Source of the DNA: Vogesella indigofera
GTDB lineage: Bacteria; Pseudomonadota; Gammaproteobacteria; Burkholderiales; Chromobacteriaceae
Assembly: GCF_028548395.1 (NCBI RefSeq)
Contig: NZ_JAQQLA010000005.1
Location: 62,001-126,000, forward strand
DNA length: 64,000 nucleotides
Direction: 5' to 3'
Positions 35,613 to 44,688 of the stretch are shown in pieces; within the stretch, counting starts at the first letter, position 1; every line of letters starts with the position of its first letter. Under the pieces are notes generated by a model, which did no database searches, was not told where the DNA came from, and worked only from the letters and a program-made list of their open reading frames with translations. The position numbers were made by a program, and so were the translations under genes.

Positions 35613-37452
35613 GATGGAGTTCCTGTTCCGGGCACAGCGGCAATTGCAGCACGAAGGCGGCGCCTTGTGGCAGCGGCTGTGCCTGCAGTGTACCGTTGGC
35701 CGCCGCGGCGAGGCTGGCGGACAGGGTCAGCCCCAGCCCCAGCCCGCTGCCCTGCGGCTTGGTGGTGAAAAAGGGTTCGAACAGATGCTGGCGTACCTGT
35801 TCCGGCAGGCCGCCGCCGTTGTCGGCCACGGTCAGCAGGTAGCGGCCGCCGTCGCGCTGGCCGCTCAGGCGCACGCAGGCGGCGGGCACGCCCTGCAGCG
35901 CGTCCAGCGCGTTGCCGACCAGGTTGACCAGGATCTGCTCCAGCCGCGTCTGGTCGATGGCCAGCAGCACGTCGTCGAATTCGCGCTGCACCGTGACCGG
36001 GTGGCGCGACAGCCGCGGCTGCAGCAGGAACAGCGCGGCGTCGACCGCGGTTTCCAGTCGCGCCTGGCCGTCGGCGTGTTCGGAGCGGCGGGCGAAGGAG
36101 CGCAGCGAGCCGGTGATCTTGCCCATGCGCTCCACCAGTTCGCCGATGGTCTTGAGGTTGGCCGCAGCGGTGTCGTAGGCGCCGCGGGCGAGGAACTTCA
36201 CGGTGTTGCCGGACAGCGTGCGCAGCGCCGCCAGCGGCTGGTTCAGCTCGTGGGCGATGCTGGTCGACATCTGGCCGATCACCGCCAGCTTGCCGGCCTG
36301 GATCAGCTCGTTCTGCGCCTTGCGCAGCGTCTGCTCCGCCAGCTCGCGCTCGCGGATTTCGGCCAGCAGGCGCTCGTTGCTGGCGGAAAGGTCGGCGGTG
36401 CGCTCTTCGATGCGGCGTTCCAGCTCGCTATTGGCCGCCTGCAGTGCCTCGCGCGCCGACAGGCGGGTGGCGATCACCTTGCGCCGCTCGTTCCACGCGA
36501 TCAGCAGCAGCGTCAGCACCGCGACGATGGTGGCCGCCAGCATCGCGTGCGTCCACGCCGCCGCCTTCAGCGCCGCCAGCGGGCTGAGCAGGGTCAGCTG
36601 CCAGCGGGTGTCGTTGAGGGTGCGCGACTGCGCCAGGAACAGGCGGCCTTCCGGCGCGGCGACGTCGGGGTCGGACAGCTCCCAGCGATCCAGCCCCGGC
36701 GACAGCGTGCGCCGCGATTTCAGCTGCAGCAGCGGCAGCGACGCCCAGTGGTATTGCAGGCTCTGCGCCAGCTGGTTGCGCCGCTCCTGCGACAGCGGGT
36801 GGATCACGTTCAACCGCCAGCGCGGCTTGGAGGCGAGGATGATGACGCCGTTTTCATCGGCGATGAACACGTCGGCGCCGGCCTTGCGCCAGCCGGCTTC
36901 CAGCTGGCCGAGGCGGACCTTGACCACCGCCACGCCGGCGATGCGGCCGTTGACGCGCAGCGGGCTGGACAGGTAGTAGCCGGCCTCGCCGATGGTGCTG
37001 CCGATGCCGTAGAAGCGACCGGGGCGGCCGGCCATGGCCTCGGTGTAGTAGGGGCGGAACGACAGGTCTTCGCCGACATAGCTGTCGCTGCGGCGCCAGT
37101 TGCTGGACGCCAGCACGCGGCCGCCGCTGTCCAGCACGTAGACCGCCAGCGTGCCGCTGCGCTCGTTCATCGCCGCCAGGTAGCGGTTGACCTCCAGCTG
37201 GTGGCTGGCGTCCGGCGACTGCAGCAGCTGCAGCGTCACCGGGTTGAGCTGCAGCAGGCCGGGCAGCCATACGAAGCGCTCGATCTCGCTTTCCACGCCG
37301 CGGGTGTGCAGCTCCAGCTGGCGGTTGCCCTGCTCGCGCAGGGCGTCAATACCGTGCTGCACCGAAAACTGGTAGGTCAGCGTGCTGCACAGCAGTACCA
37401 GCCCCAGCAACAGGCAGCTCAGGAACAGCGGTTTGCGGATACGGACAGACAT
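35605..37452 (-). CDS. dctB: Sensor histidine kinase, DctB type
   Basis: Encodes 615 residues from the ATG at 37450-37452; an in-frame start at 37506 would add 18 residues. One N-terminal helix (LFLSCLLLGLVLLCSTLTY), a large periplasmic PAS-like double sensor domain with the RxYY-like RPYYTEA, a second helix near 315, and a coiled coil lead to the kinase. The H-box is IAHELNQPLAALR, the N-box LVNLVGNALDAL, and the G-box GSGLGLGLTLS. It should sense C4-dicarboxylates and phosphorylate DctD. Confidence 0.92.
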   Translation of the reverse strand: MSVRIRKPLFLSCLLLGLVLLCSTLTYQFSVQHGIDALREQGNRQLELHTRGVESEIERFVWLPGLLQLNPVTLQLLQSPDASHQLEVNRYLAAMNERSGTLAVYVLDSGGRVLASSNWRRSDSYVGEDLSFRPYYTEAMAGRPGRFYGIGSTIGEAGYYLSSPLRVNGRIAGVAVVKVRLGQLEAGWRKAGADVFIADENGVIILASKPRWRLNVIHPLSQERRNQLAQSLQYHWASLPLLQLKSRRTLSPGLDRWELSDPDVAAPEGRLFLAQSRTLNDTRWQLTLLSPLAALKAAAWTHAMLAATIVAVLTLLLIAWNERRKVIATRLSAREALQAANSELERRIEERTADLSASNERLLAEIRERELAEQTLRKAQNELIQAGKLAVIGQMSTSIAHELNQPLAALRTLSGNTVKFLARGAYDTAAANLKTIGELVERMGKITGSLRSFARRSEHADGQARLETAVDAALFLLQPRLSRHPVTVQREFDDVLLAIDQTRLEQILVNLVGNALDALQGVPAACVRLSGQRDGGRYLLTVADNGGGLPEQVRQHLFEPFFTTKPQGSGLGLGLTLSASLAAAANGTLQAQPLPQGAAFVLQLPLCPEQELHHV

Positions 37453-37860
37453 GGCAGAAAAAAGCGTTGCGGCCAACATGGGATGACAGGATTCCGGTTC
37501 TAACACAGGCCATGGCCGGCGTCAGCAAAATTGCGGCAGGGCGAGGTGCCATTTTTGTTGCACCCCGCGCTTAACATGGCACGCCAGGCGCGCCGTTGCG
37601 GTGTTTCTGCCTTGCACTATTCGTGCCAGTGACAAGCGGCAGCGATAACAAGCACTTGCCGCCACCGGCCATCGCAAAACCGAACCGCTGCCGTGGCGGC
37701 ATCCGGAAATCCGTACGCCATGCCGTCCGGAAAGCCATCGTCAAGCCGGCGGCCAGGCGGTAATATTCACCGATTGGCCGCTTCCGGGTTGGCCGATGAC
37801 CTGTCGTCACACCATTGCGGTGAGTTTGCGCCGCAGCCGGGACTTGGAGATAACATAAAC
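37453..37860. other. 408-bp divergent region between dctB and the chemoreceptor gene
   Basis: Both promoters lie here. A partial repeat core (TTGCGGCCAAC, 37467-37477) precedes dctB. Two imperfect sigma54-like sequences occur on the plus strand, near 37548-37563 and 37577-37591, but each lacks part of the -24/-12 consensus. No gene was called. Confidence 0.5.
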
Positions 37861-38952
37861 ATGTTTGGCAACAGCAAGAAAAAGATCGCCGCACTGGAAG
37901 AACGCCTCGCCACCCTGGACCAGGAGCGCGCGACACTGCAGCAGCAACTGGAGCAGGCGCGCCAGGCGCTGGGCAACTGCGAACAACTGAGCCGCGAAAA
38001 CGAGCTCGCCCAGCAAAAGCGCCACAGCTACCGCCAGCCGTTCGGGCAGTTCTGTGACGGTGTCGCGCAGCTGCGCGGCAGCTTCAGCAAGCTGGCCGAG
38101 GACATGGAAGGCTGCTTCAGCCTGGCCACCGACACCGCGGCCGGCCTCGATCACACCCGCAGCGTGGTCGACACCCTCGCCAACAGCTTCAGCGACATCG
38201 CCAATGCACAGCAATTGACCGCGCAGCAGATGGACACCCTCAACAGCAAGACCGGTGAAATCCGCCAGTTCGTGCAGCTGATCAAGGACGTGGCCGACCA
38301 GACCAACCTGCTGGCGCTGAACGCGGCAATCGAGGCGGCGCGCGCCGGCGAGCAGGGCCGCGGCTTTGCCGTGGTGGCCGACGAAGTGCGCAAGCTGGCG
38401 GAGCGCACCTCGCAGGCGACCAACGAGATCGCCAGCCTGGTGGGTGATGTGGAGAAAGCGTCCAGCGACACCAAGCAGCAGGTCAGCGAGGCGGCGGAGC
38501 AGGCTGAGAAGTATCGCCACACCGGCGAGGAAATCGCGGTGGCGATCAAGAAACTGGTCGACGGCAGCGAGCAGATGGCGAAGGCGATCACCGTCGGCAC
38601 CAACGCCAGCTTCATGGAAGTGGTGAAGCTGGATCACGTCGTCTACAAGATGGAGATCTACAAGGCCTTCATCGGTTACCACACCCTGGACGCCGGCCAA
38701 TTGTCCAATCACACCCACTGCCGCCTCGGCAAGTGGTACTACGAGGGGCGCGGCCAGCAGCAGTGCCGCGACCAGGCCAGCTACGGCCAGCTGGAGGCGC
38801 CGCATGCACGGGTGCACGACAGCGGCAAGGCGGCACTGCAGGCGTTCTACGCCGCCGACTACAGCGCGGCATCGCAGGCGCTGGCGACCATGGAACAGTC
38901 GTCCGACGAGGTGATGGGCTTGCTGGACCGGCTGGTGCACCTCGGCCACTAA
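37861..38952 (+). CDS. Cytoplasmic chemoreceptor with C-terminal CZB domain
   Basis: Encodes 363 residues from [12 protein letters not shown]; an upstream in-frame extension is not supported. An N-terminal coiled coil (about 5-55) is followed by the MCP signalling domain, with the conserved hairpin tip [20 protein letters not shown] (about 141-160). A CZB zinc-binding domain (about 255-335) shows [14 protein letters not shown] and [10 protein letters not shown]. There is no membrane helix or ligand domain, so it resembles soluble TlpD-type receptors that respond to zinc or oxidants. A terminator follows directly. Confidence 0.9.
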   Translation: MFGNSKKKIAALEERLATLDQERATLQQQLEQARQALGNCEQLSRENELAQQKRHSYRQPFGQFCDGVAQLRGSFSKLAEDMEGCFSLATDTAAGLDHTRSVVDTLANSFSDIANAQQLTAQQMDTLNSKTGEIRQFVQLIKDVADQTNLLALNAAIEAARAGEQGRGFAVVADEVRKLAERTSQATNEIASLVGDVEKASSDTKQQVSEAAEQAEKYRHTGEEIAVAIKKLVDGSEQMAKAITVGTNASFMEVVKLDHVVYKMEIYKAFIGYHTLDAGQLSNHTHCRLGKWYYEGRGQQQCRDQASYGQLEAPHARVHDSGKAALQAFYAADYSAASQALATMEQSSDEVMGLLDRLVHLGH

Positions 38953-38997
38953 GCCGTCGCAGGGCGGGCACGTCGCCGCAGATAGGCGGGTAAGGCA

Positions 38998-39032
38998 AAC
39001 AGGGCATGGTGATCGCACCATGCCCTGTTTTC
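38998..39032. terminator. Bidirectional intrinsic terminator after the chemoreceptor
   Basis: AAACAGGGCATGGTG pairs with CACCATGCCCTGTTTT around a short loop. It may serve both the chemoreceptor gene and the convergent efflux operon. Confidence 0.88.
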
Positions 39033-39053
39033 ATTGGCGCAGGCCTGTCGCGC

Positions 39054-39067
39054 TTGCGGCCAACCTT
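39054..39067 (-). repeat. 14-mer AAGGTTGGCCGCAA, perfect copy
   Basis: Perfect copy on the minus strand, just beyond the end of the emrB-like gene. Confidence 0.9.
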
Positions 39068-39074
39068 GTGCCGC

Positions 39075-40616
39075 TCAGTGGCCGGCGTCGACCACCACCG
39101 CTCCCGCAGGTGTTTTCGGCGGCCGCGACAGCCACACCAGCCCGGTCAGCAGCAGGAACAGCACCGTGGCCAGCCAGAATACCTCGTTGGCGCCGATAAA
39201 CAGCCCCTGGCGGCTGATGTCGCTGGCGATTACCGCCGCCGCCTGCTCGGCGCTCAGCCCGGCCTGCTGCATCGCGGCCAGCGTGTCGCGGGTGGCGTTG
39301 TCGTACAGGCTGACGTGTTCGGTCAGCTGGGTATGGTGCAGCCCTTCGCGGTGCTCCCACTGCCAGGTGGTCAGCGAGGCACCGATCGAGCCGGCCAGCG
39401 TGCGCATGAAGTTGGACAGGCTGGAGGCACTGGCCAGCTGCTGCGGCTTCATGTTGGACAGGGTGATGGTGGTCAGCGGCATGAAGAAGCCGGCGATGGC
39501 AAAACCCTGCACGAACTGCGGCCACGCCACGCCGGCAAAATCCATCGCCGGATTGAAGGTGCTGTAGCGCCAGTAAAAGCACGCGGCAAACATCAGGAAG
39601 CTGAAGGTCACCACCCAGCGCATATCCAGCTTGTGCGCGTTCTTGCCGATGATGGGCGACAGCAGCACCGGCAGGATGCCGATCGGCGCGGTGGCGAGGC
39701 CGGCCTCGGTGGCGGTATAGCCCATCTGCGTCTGCATCAAGAGCGGCATCAGCACGATGGCGCCGAAGTACAGCATGAAACCGACGCTGACCGAGGTCAC
39801 CCCGACCGCGAAGTTGCGGTCGCGGAACAGCGACAGGTCGATCACCGGGTGCTTGTCGGTCAGCTCCCACACCACCAGGTAGGACAGCGCCAGCAGCGCG
39901 ATGATGCCGTAGAGCATGATCTCGCCGGAGTGGAACCAGTCCAGCTCCTTGCCGCGGTCCAGCATCATTTGCAGGCAGCCGACGCCGAGTACCAGCAGGA
40001 TCAGCCCCACCTTGTCGATCGGCAGCTGCAGGATGGTGGTTTCGCGGTGGCGCAGCTCGCGCCAGGCCAGCCCCGCCGCCACGATGCCGATCGGGATATT
40101 GATGTAGAAGATCCAGCTCCAGTGCCAGTTGTCCGACAGCCAGCCGCCCAGGATCGGGCCGAAGATCGGCGCCACGATGATGGTCGTCGTCCACAGCGCC
40201 ATGGCGATGGCGCGTTTGTGCGGCGGATAGCTCTGCAGCAGCAGGCTCTGCGACAGCGGGATCATCGGCCCGGCCAAGAGCCCCTGCAGCACGCGGAACA
40301 GGATCAGCAGTTCCAGGCTCGGCGCCAGGCCGCACAGCCACGAGCTGATCACGAAGCCGATGGTGGCCAGCAGGAACAGGCGCACCTCGCCGACGCGCTT
40401 GGCCAGCCAGCCGGTGATCGGCACCGAGATGGCATTGGCGACGCCGAAGGAGGTGATCACCCAGGTGCCCTGGCTGGTGGAGGCGCCCAGATCGCCGGCG
40501 ATGGTGGGGATCGCCACGTTGGCGATGGTGGTGTCCAGCACCTGCATGAAGGTGGCCAGCGACAGCGCCAGGGTGACCAGTGTGCGCGAGCGTCCTTCCA
40601 GTGGTGGATGCGACAT
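39075..40616 (-). CDS. emrB: DHA2-family MFS drug exporter, EmrB-like
   Basis: Encodes 513 residues with 14 predicted helices. The DHA2 signature DTTIANVAIPTIAGDLG lies at about residues 25-41 and WVITSFGVANAISVPITGWLAKRVG follows. The ATG at 40614-40616 is preferred over a GTG 6 bp upstream because the AAGGGAG ribosome site sits correctly for it. It would form a tripartite pump with the adjacent EmrA-like adaptor and outer membrane factor. The operon order is marR, outer membrane factor, emrA, emrB. Confidence 0.92.
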   Translation of the reverse strand: MSHPPLEGRSRTLVTLALSLATFMQVLDTTIANVAIPTIAGDLGASTSQGTWVITSFGVANAISVPITGWLAKRVGEVRLFLLATIGFVISSWLCGLAPSLELLILFRVLQGLLAGPMIPLSQSLLLQSYPPHKRAIAMALWTTTIIVAPIFGPILGGWLSDNWHWSWIFYINIPIGIVAAGLAWRELRHRETTILQLPIDKVGLILLVLGVGCLQMMLDRGKELDWFHSGEIMLYGIIALLALSYLVVWELTDKHPVIDLSLFRDRNFAVGVTSVSVGFMLYFGAIVLMPLLMQTQMGYTATEAGLATAPIGILPVLLSPIIGKNAHKLDMRWVVTFSFLMFAACFYWRYSTFNPAMDFAGVAWPQFVQGFAIAGFFMPLTTITLSNMKPQQLASASSLSNFMRTLAGSIGASLTTWQWEHREGLHHTQLTEHVSLYDNATRDTLAAMQQAGLSAEQAAAVIASDISRQGLFIGANEVFWLATVLFLLLTGLVWLSRPPKTPAGAVVVDAGH

Positions 40617-40628
40617 GATCACGCTCCC

Positions 40629-41825
40629 TTAGCGGCCAAGGTTGGCCGCAATGATGCTGGCCACCGCCTGGTCGGCCTGCGCCAGCTGGCGCTCGAACAC
40701 GCTGGTGCTCAGCGCCGGATTGCGACGGGCGGCGGTCAGCAGTGGGCCGTCCTGCCGGCTGGTGTCGACGCTGACCGACATCGACAGGCCGAGGCGTAGC
40801 GGGTGCTGCTGCAGCTCCTGCGGCTGCAGCGCGATGCGCACCGGCACGCGCTGCACCACCTTGATCCAGTTGCCGGTGGCGTTCTGCGCCGGCAGCAGCG
40901 AGAACACGCTGCCGGTGCCGGCGGCGAGGCCGGCGACCGTGCCGTGATAGGTGACGTCATCGCCGTACAGGTCGGCGTGCAGCTCGACCGGCTGGCCGAT
41001 GCGCAGCTCGCGCAGCTGGCCTTCCTTGAAGTTGGCGTCGACCCAGGCGCTGTCCAGCGCCGCCACCGCCAGCAGCGGGGTGCCGGGCTGGATGCGGGCG
41101 CCCGGCTGCGCGCTGCGGCGCGCGATCTGGCCGGATACCGGCGCGCGGATCTCGGTGCGCGCCAGCGCGAGGTAGCTCTCGCGCAGCGCGGCGGCGGCGC
41201 GCGCTACCGCCGGTTGTTGCTCGGCGCGGTCGCTGAGCACCAGTGCGCGGCTGGCCTGCTGTTCTTCCTCGCCGACCTTCAGCGCGGCGCGGGCGGCGCT
41301 CAGTGCGAGGCGGGCACTGTTGGCCGCGTCGCGGGCGTGCTGCAGTTCTTCGCCGGCGATGGCCTGATCACGGGCGGCGGCCTCGCGGCGCGCCAGATCG
41401 CCATTGGCGCGGGCGACATCGGCCTCGGCCCGGGCGACGTCGGCCGCGCGCTGTGCCACCAGCGCGTCGGATTTGCCGCTGACCGAGATCAGCTGCCGCG
41501 TCTGGCGCACCGCCTGCGCCAGTTCGGCCTCGGCGCGGGCGTAGGCCAGCTGGGCGTCGTTGCGGTCCAGCGTCAGCAGCAGGTCGCCGGCCTTGACGTT
41601 CTGGGTGTCGTCGGCGTGGATGGCGACGATGCTGCCGGCCACCTGCGACGACACCGGCACCAGATTGCCGGCGACGTAGGCGTCGTCGGTGGCCTGGTGG
41701 TGGCGTAGTGCAAGGAACCAGTAAGCGCCGGCGGCGAGGCCGGCGATGGCCAGCGCCACGCTCAGGCGGGTGAGGGCGGTGCGGCGGGTGGTGTTGGGGG
41801 CGGTAGTCGGGGTGGTGTTGTCCAT
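40629..41825 (-). CDS. emrA: HlyD-family adaptor, EmrA-like
   Basis: Encodes 398 residues. An N-terminal anchor helix (LSVALAIAGLAAGAYWFLAL) is followed by the invariant TDDAYVAGNLVPVSSQVAGSI region (about 46-66). A long alpha-hairpin spans about 90-215 and the lipoyl-like APVSGQIARRSAQPG is near 225. It bridges EmrB to the outer membrane channel. The last codons (AANLGR) are encoded by a perfect 14-mer repeat, so the stop lies just beyond the repeat. The emrB start is 12 bp downstream. Confidence 0.92.
   Translation of the reverse strand: MDNTTPTTAPNTTRRTALTRLSVALAIAGLAAGAYWFLALRHHQATDDAYVAGNLVPVSSQVAGSIVAIHADDTQNVKAGDLLLTLDRNDAQLAYARAEAELAQAVRQTRQLISVSGKSDALVAQRAADVARAEADVARANGDLARREAAARDQAIAGEELQHARDAANSARLALSAARAALKVGEEEQQASRALVLSDRAEQQPAVARAAAALRESYLALARTEIRAPVSGQIARRSAQPGARIQPGTPLLAVAALDSAWVDANFKEGQLRELRIGQPVELHADLYGDDVTYHGTVAGLAAGTGSVFSLLPAQNATGNWIKVVQRVPVRIALQPQELQQHPLRLGLSMSVSVDTSRQDGPLLTAARRNPALSTSVFERQLAQADQAVASIIAANLGR
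40638..40651 (+). repeat. 14-mer AAGGTTGGCCGCAA, perfect copy
   Basis: Perfect copy forming the C-terminal codons of the emrA-like gene. Confidence 0.9.
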
Positions 41826-41844
41826 GGTGTTCTTGCTCCGGAAT

Positions 41845-43251
41845 TCAGCGGGTGGCCGCCGGGGCGGTGCCCAGCGTGCGGATCAGGGCGGCCTGGCTTT
41901 GCAGGCGCTGGATGTGCAGTTCGAGCGCGGCGAGGCGGGCCTGGGTCAGCTGGCGCTGCTCCGCCAGCAGACTGGCGGGGGTGGCCAGGCCGGCGCTGGC
42001 ACGGCTTTGCACCTTGGCGACGCTGTCGCGGCGGGCGAGCAGCGCCTGCTGCTTGGCGGCCTCGGCCTGACGCAACCGCGTCAGCTGGCTGCTGTGGTCG
42101 GCGGTATCGCGGATCGCGTTCAGCAGCGTCTGGTTGTAGCTGGCGATGGCGGCTTCCAGCTCGGCACTGCGGCTGTCGAGGCGTGCGTTCAGCTCGCCGT
42201 TGCTGAACAACGGTAGCGTCAGCGCCGGTGCCAACCGCAGCACGCGCGCGCCGGGGTTGAACAGGTCGCCCAGCTCCTGCGCCGACAGCCCGGCCATCAG
42301 GTTGAGACGGACATCGGGATAGAAGTCGGCACGCGCCGCGGCGACGTTACCGCGGCTGGCCTCCACCCGTTCCCGCGCCGCCTGCACGTCGGCGCGCAGG
42401 CCCAGCTGGCTGCTGCTCAGCGGTGCGGTGTCCAGCGTCCACTGCGGCAGCGCGGCGGCGGGCAGCGCGTCGATGGCGGCCTGCGGCTGGGCACTGAGCG
42501 CGGCGAGGGCGTGGGCGGCGGCGCTGATGCGCTGCTCGCCGCGCAGCAGGCGCTCGTCGCTGTCGGCCAGCTGGGCGCGGGCCTGCAGCACCTCGTCCGG
42601 CTGTGCCAGACCGTGCTTGACGCGCTGCTCGGCGTTTTGCAGCAGGCTGGCGGCCTGCTGCCGGTCTTGCTGTAGCAGCGTCAGGCTAGCCTGCGCGCCG
42701 CGCCATTCAACATAGCTGCCGACCAGCGCGTAGGCCACGCTCTGACGCGCGTCGCTGGCTTCCAGCTCGGCGGCACGGGCCTGGCCACGGGCGGCGGCGA
42801 GCTGGGCGCGGGTCTTGCCCCAGAAGTCGAAGCGGTAGCTGAAGTCGGCGGACACCGTCTGCAGCGTGGTCCACTGGCCGAGCATGGCCGGTGGCAGCGC
42901 GTCGAATTCCGAGGTGCGCGCGCGGCTGGCGCCGAGGTTGCCGTTGACCTTCAGGCCGTCGTTGCTGGCGACGCTGGCAATGCCGGCGCGCGCGGCGCGC
43001 AGGCGGGCATCGGCGGCGTCCAGCCCCGGATTGTTGCGCAGCGCCTGCGCCAGTAGCTGCTCGAGGCTGGCGTCGTTCAGCGCGCGCCACCAGTCGGCGG
43101 CAAAGGGGGAGGCGGCTTCGCTGACCGCCAGCGCGGCCGGGGTCAGCGGCTGGCTTTGCAGCGGGGCCACCGCCGGGGTGGCGCAGCCGGTCACGGCCAG
43201 CAGTGCCAGCAGGGCGCTGACGGGCAGCAAGGATGGGTTGTAGTTTCTCAT
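41845..43251 (-). CDS. Outer membrane efflux lipoprotein (NodT family) of the Emr system
   Basis: Encodes 468 residues with lipobox VTGC (C23). Two homologous helical-barrel halves are visible, the first around DASLEQLLAQALRNNPGLDAADARLRAARA (about 50-80) and the second after residue 260. It provides the outer membrane channel for the EmrAB-like pump. It starts 123 bp downstream of the marR gene. In that gap a perfect inverted repeat GTCAC-CTGC-GTGAC (43258-43271) lies 6 bp before the start codon, so a separate regulated promoter is possible. Confidence 0.92.
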   Translation of the reverse strand: MRNYNPSLLPVSALLALLAVTGCATPAVAPLQSQPLTPAALAVSEAASPFAADWWRALNDASLEQLLAQALRNNPGLDAADARLRAARAGIASVASNDGLKVNGNLGASRARTSEFDALPPAMLGQWTTLQTVSADFSYRFDFWGKTRAQLAAARGQARAAELEASDARQSVAYALVGSYVEWRGAQASLTLLQQDRQQAASLLQNAEQRVKHGLAQPDEVLQARAQLADSDERLLRGEQRISAAAHALAALSAQPQAAIDALPAAALPQWTLDTAPLSSSQLGLRADVQAARERVEASRGNVAAARADFYPDVRLNLMAGLSAQELGDLFNPGARVLRLAPALTLPLFSNGELNARLDSRSAELEAAIASYNQTLLNAIRDTADHSSQLTRLRQAEAAKQQALLARRDSVAKVQSRASAGLATPASLLAEQRQLTQARLAALELHIQRLQSQAALIRTLGTAPAATR

Positions 43252-43257
43252 TTGACT

Positions 43258-43271
43258 GTCACCTGCGTGAC
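43258..43271. promoter_or_regulatory. Perfect inverted repeat before the Emr outer membrane factor gene
   Basis: GTCAC and GTGAC arms with a 4-bp spacer, placed where a ribosome site or operator would act. It is unlike the MarR palindrome at 43892-43909. Confidence 0.35.
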
Positions 43272-43333
43272 TACTTGTGTCGAAAAAAACCGCCGGGGCG
43301 GGTTGGGGGTGGCTGGCGGCAATGCCGTGGGGC

Positions 43334-43347
43334 TTGCGGCCAACCTT
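43334..43347 (-). repeat. 14-mer AAGGTTGGCCGCAA, perfect copy
   Basis: Perfect copy on the minus strand in the marR-outer membrane factor gap. Confidence 0.9.
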
Positions 43348-43374
43348 GGTGATCCGGGTGGCGGGTTCTGGCGC

Positions 43375-43884
43375 TCAGCCGCCGAGCTGCTGCATCAGCT
43401 TGCGCAGCAGCGCTTCCAGCTGCGCACGTTCCTCACCGCTGAACACGGCCCACAGCTCGCGCACCTGCTGCCGCTGTTCCGGCATCACCTGTTCGATGAA
43501 GGCGAGGCCGCTGTCGGTCAGCTCCAGATAGGTGCGGCGGCGGTCAACGGCGCAGGGCTGGCGCCGGATCAGGCCGCGGTTCACCAGATCGTCCACCACG
43601 CGGGTGGCATTGGTGCGCGAAAACGCCAGCGCATCGGACAGCTCGGACGGCATCAGCCGTTCTTCCGGCCGCGCGTACAGCACCATCAGCGCCATCCAGG
43701 TGGTTTCGTTGATGTCGTGCACCGCCAGCGACTGGTTGAAGTAGCCCAGCAACAGCGGCTGGATGTGCAGCAGCAGGCGGGTGAGGGTCACTTCCTCGCG
43801 CGGGCTGCCGGGCAGGCGGCGGGCGATGGTGTCGATGGCGTGTTCGGTGGCCGCAAAGCTGTGGCCGCAGGCAGGTGCTTTCAT
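43375..43884 (-). CDS. MarR-family regulator, EmrR/MprA-like
   Basis: Encodes 169 residues from MKAPACGHSF. The longer open frame upstream would read through the divergent promoter and is rejected. The winged helix-turn-helix includes RLMPSELSDALAFSRTNATRVVDDL (about 85-110) and the wing CAVDRRRTYLELTDSG. The first gene of an emr-type operon, it should repress the efflux genes and be relieved by drugs or aromatic compounds. A near-palindromic site directly upstream of its start suggests autoregulation. Confidence 0.9.
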   Translation of the reverse strand: MKAPACGHSFAATEHAIDTIARRLPGSPREEVTLTRLLLHIQPLLLGYFNQSLAVHDINETTWMALMVLYARPEERLMPSELSDALAFSRTNATRVVDDLVNRGLIRRQPCAVDRRRTYLELTDSGLAFIEQVMPEQRQQVRELWAVFSGEERAQLEALLRKLMQQLGG

Positions 43885-43891
43885 CGGGTAA

Positions 43892-43909
43892 TAATAACGT
43901 GCGTTACTA
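43892..43909. promoter_or_regulatory. Probable MarR operator
   Basis: TAATAACG and CGTTACTA are 8-bp arms with one mismatch and a 2-bp spacer, 7 bp upstream of the marR start. Confidence 0.65.
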
Positions 43910-43980
43910 TTTATTTCAAGGCGGAACTTATCCCGTGGCGCCGGCGGTGCGCTGGCGCCGGCCGACAGGGCGCGGGTTTC

Positions 43981-43994
43981 TTGATCGGCATCAT
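43981..43994. promoter_or_regulatory. FNR/Dnr-type box before the hemerythrin gene
   Basis: TTGATCGGCATCAT, 9 of 10 consensus bases. AATACT (44018-44023) is a possible -10 element at about the right distance for an activator at -41.5. Confidence 0.7.
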
Positions 43995-44048
43995 TCAGCC
44001 GTGTGCTGCGCCGCGGCAATACTGTCGGCAACACCCCACCGGAGCCTG

Positions 44049-44486
44049 ATGATGAACCTGACAACCCACCTGAGCGCGGTGCACCGCCACTGCGACGACT
44101 CATTTGCCGCGCTGGAGCAGGCGGTGCGCCAGCAGGACTGGGCCGGCGCCGATGCGCTGTGCGCCAGCTTTTGCGAGGAAATGGCGCAGCACTTTGCCGA
44201 CGAGGAAAACCGGCTGTTCCAGGCGTTGGAAGCGGCCACCGGCATGCGCGGCGGGCCGACCGCGGTGATGCGCTACGAGCACGAACAGATGCGCGAGCTG
44301 ATGGAAGATCTCAACCGCGATCTGCTGCAGCGTGACGCTCGCGGCGTGGCCGCCACCTGTGACACCTTGCTGGTACTGATGCAGCAGCACAATATGAAGG
44401 AGGAGAACATCCTCTACCCAATGTGCGACAGCCGGATTCCGGATGCCGCCTCCTTGTTGCAGGAGCTACGCCATGTCACCCCGTGA
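44049..44486 (+). CDS. Hemerythrin HHE-domain protein
   Basis: Encodes 145 residues from the first of two adjacent ATG codons after GGAG. The four-helix hemerythrin-like pattern is visible: H-x-H-C-x-x-x-F (RHCDDSF), HFADEENRLF, YEHEQM, and QQHNMKEENILYPM, supplying His and Glu ligands for a di-iron site. Such proteins bind oxygen or NO, or repair iron-sulfur clusters in anaerobically grown denitrifiers. It heads a three-gene operon with DUF2249 and a polytopic membrane protein, under an FNR/Dnr-type box. Confidence 0.88.
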   Translation: MMNLTTHLSAVHRHCDDSFAALEQAVRQQDWAGADALCASFCEEMAQHFADEENRLFQALEAATGMRGGPTAVMRYEHEQMRELMEDLNRDLLQRDARGVAATCDTLLVLMQQHNMKEENILYPMCDSRIPDAASLLQELRHVTP

Positions 44487-44688
44487 TTTGCGCGGCCTGG
44501 TGCCGCCGGAACCAATGGAAATCATCCTCGACGACGTCGACAACGGCAGCAGCGGCCAGCAGCTGGCCTATGTGCTGCCGCACTTCCCCGGGCCGCTGAT
44601 CCCGCTGCTACAGCAGCGCAAGGTCAGCTTTGACAGTGAAATGCTGCCGGACATGAGCGGGGTGGTGCTGAAGCTGGTGCTGCCCTGA
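44473..44688 (+). CDS. DUF2249 domain protein
   Basis: Encodes 71 residues from the ATG following AGGAGCTACGCC. It overlaps the hemerythrin gene by 14 bp and the next gene by 1 bp. The DLRGLVPPEPMEIILDDVD start and the later LPHFPGPLIPLLQQR match the small DUF2249 domain. That domain recurs next to hemerythrins, NnrS and nor genes in denitrifiers, and its biochemical function is unknown. The tight overlaps imply coupled expression. Confidence 0.82.
   Translation: MSPRDLRGLVPPEPMEIILDDVDNGSSGQQLAYVLPHFPGPLIPLLQQRKVSFDSEMLPDMSGVVLKLVLP

Noticed and set aside
37548..37591. Sigma54 (-24/-12) promoter before the chemoreceptor gene
   Set aside because: Two candidates each miss part of the consensus: one lacks the -24 GG, the other has GC instead of TT before the -12 GC. 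They were not called.
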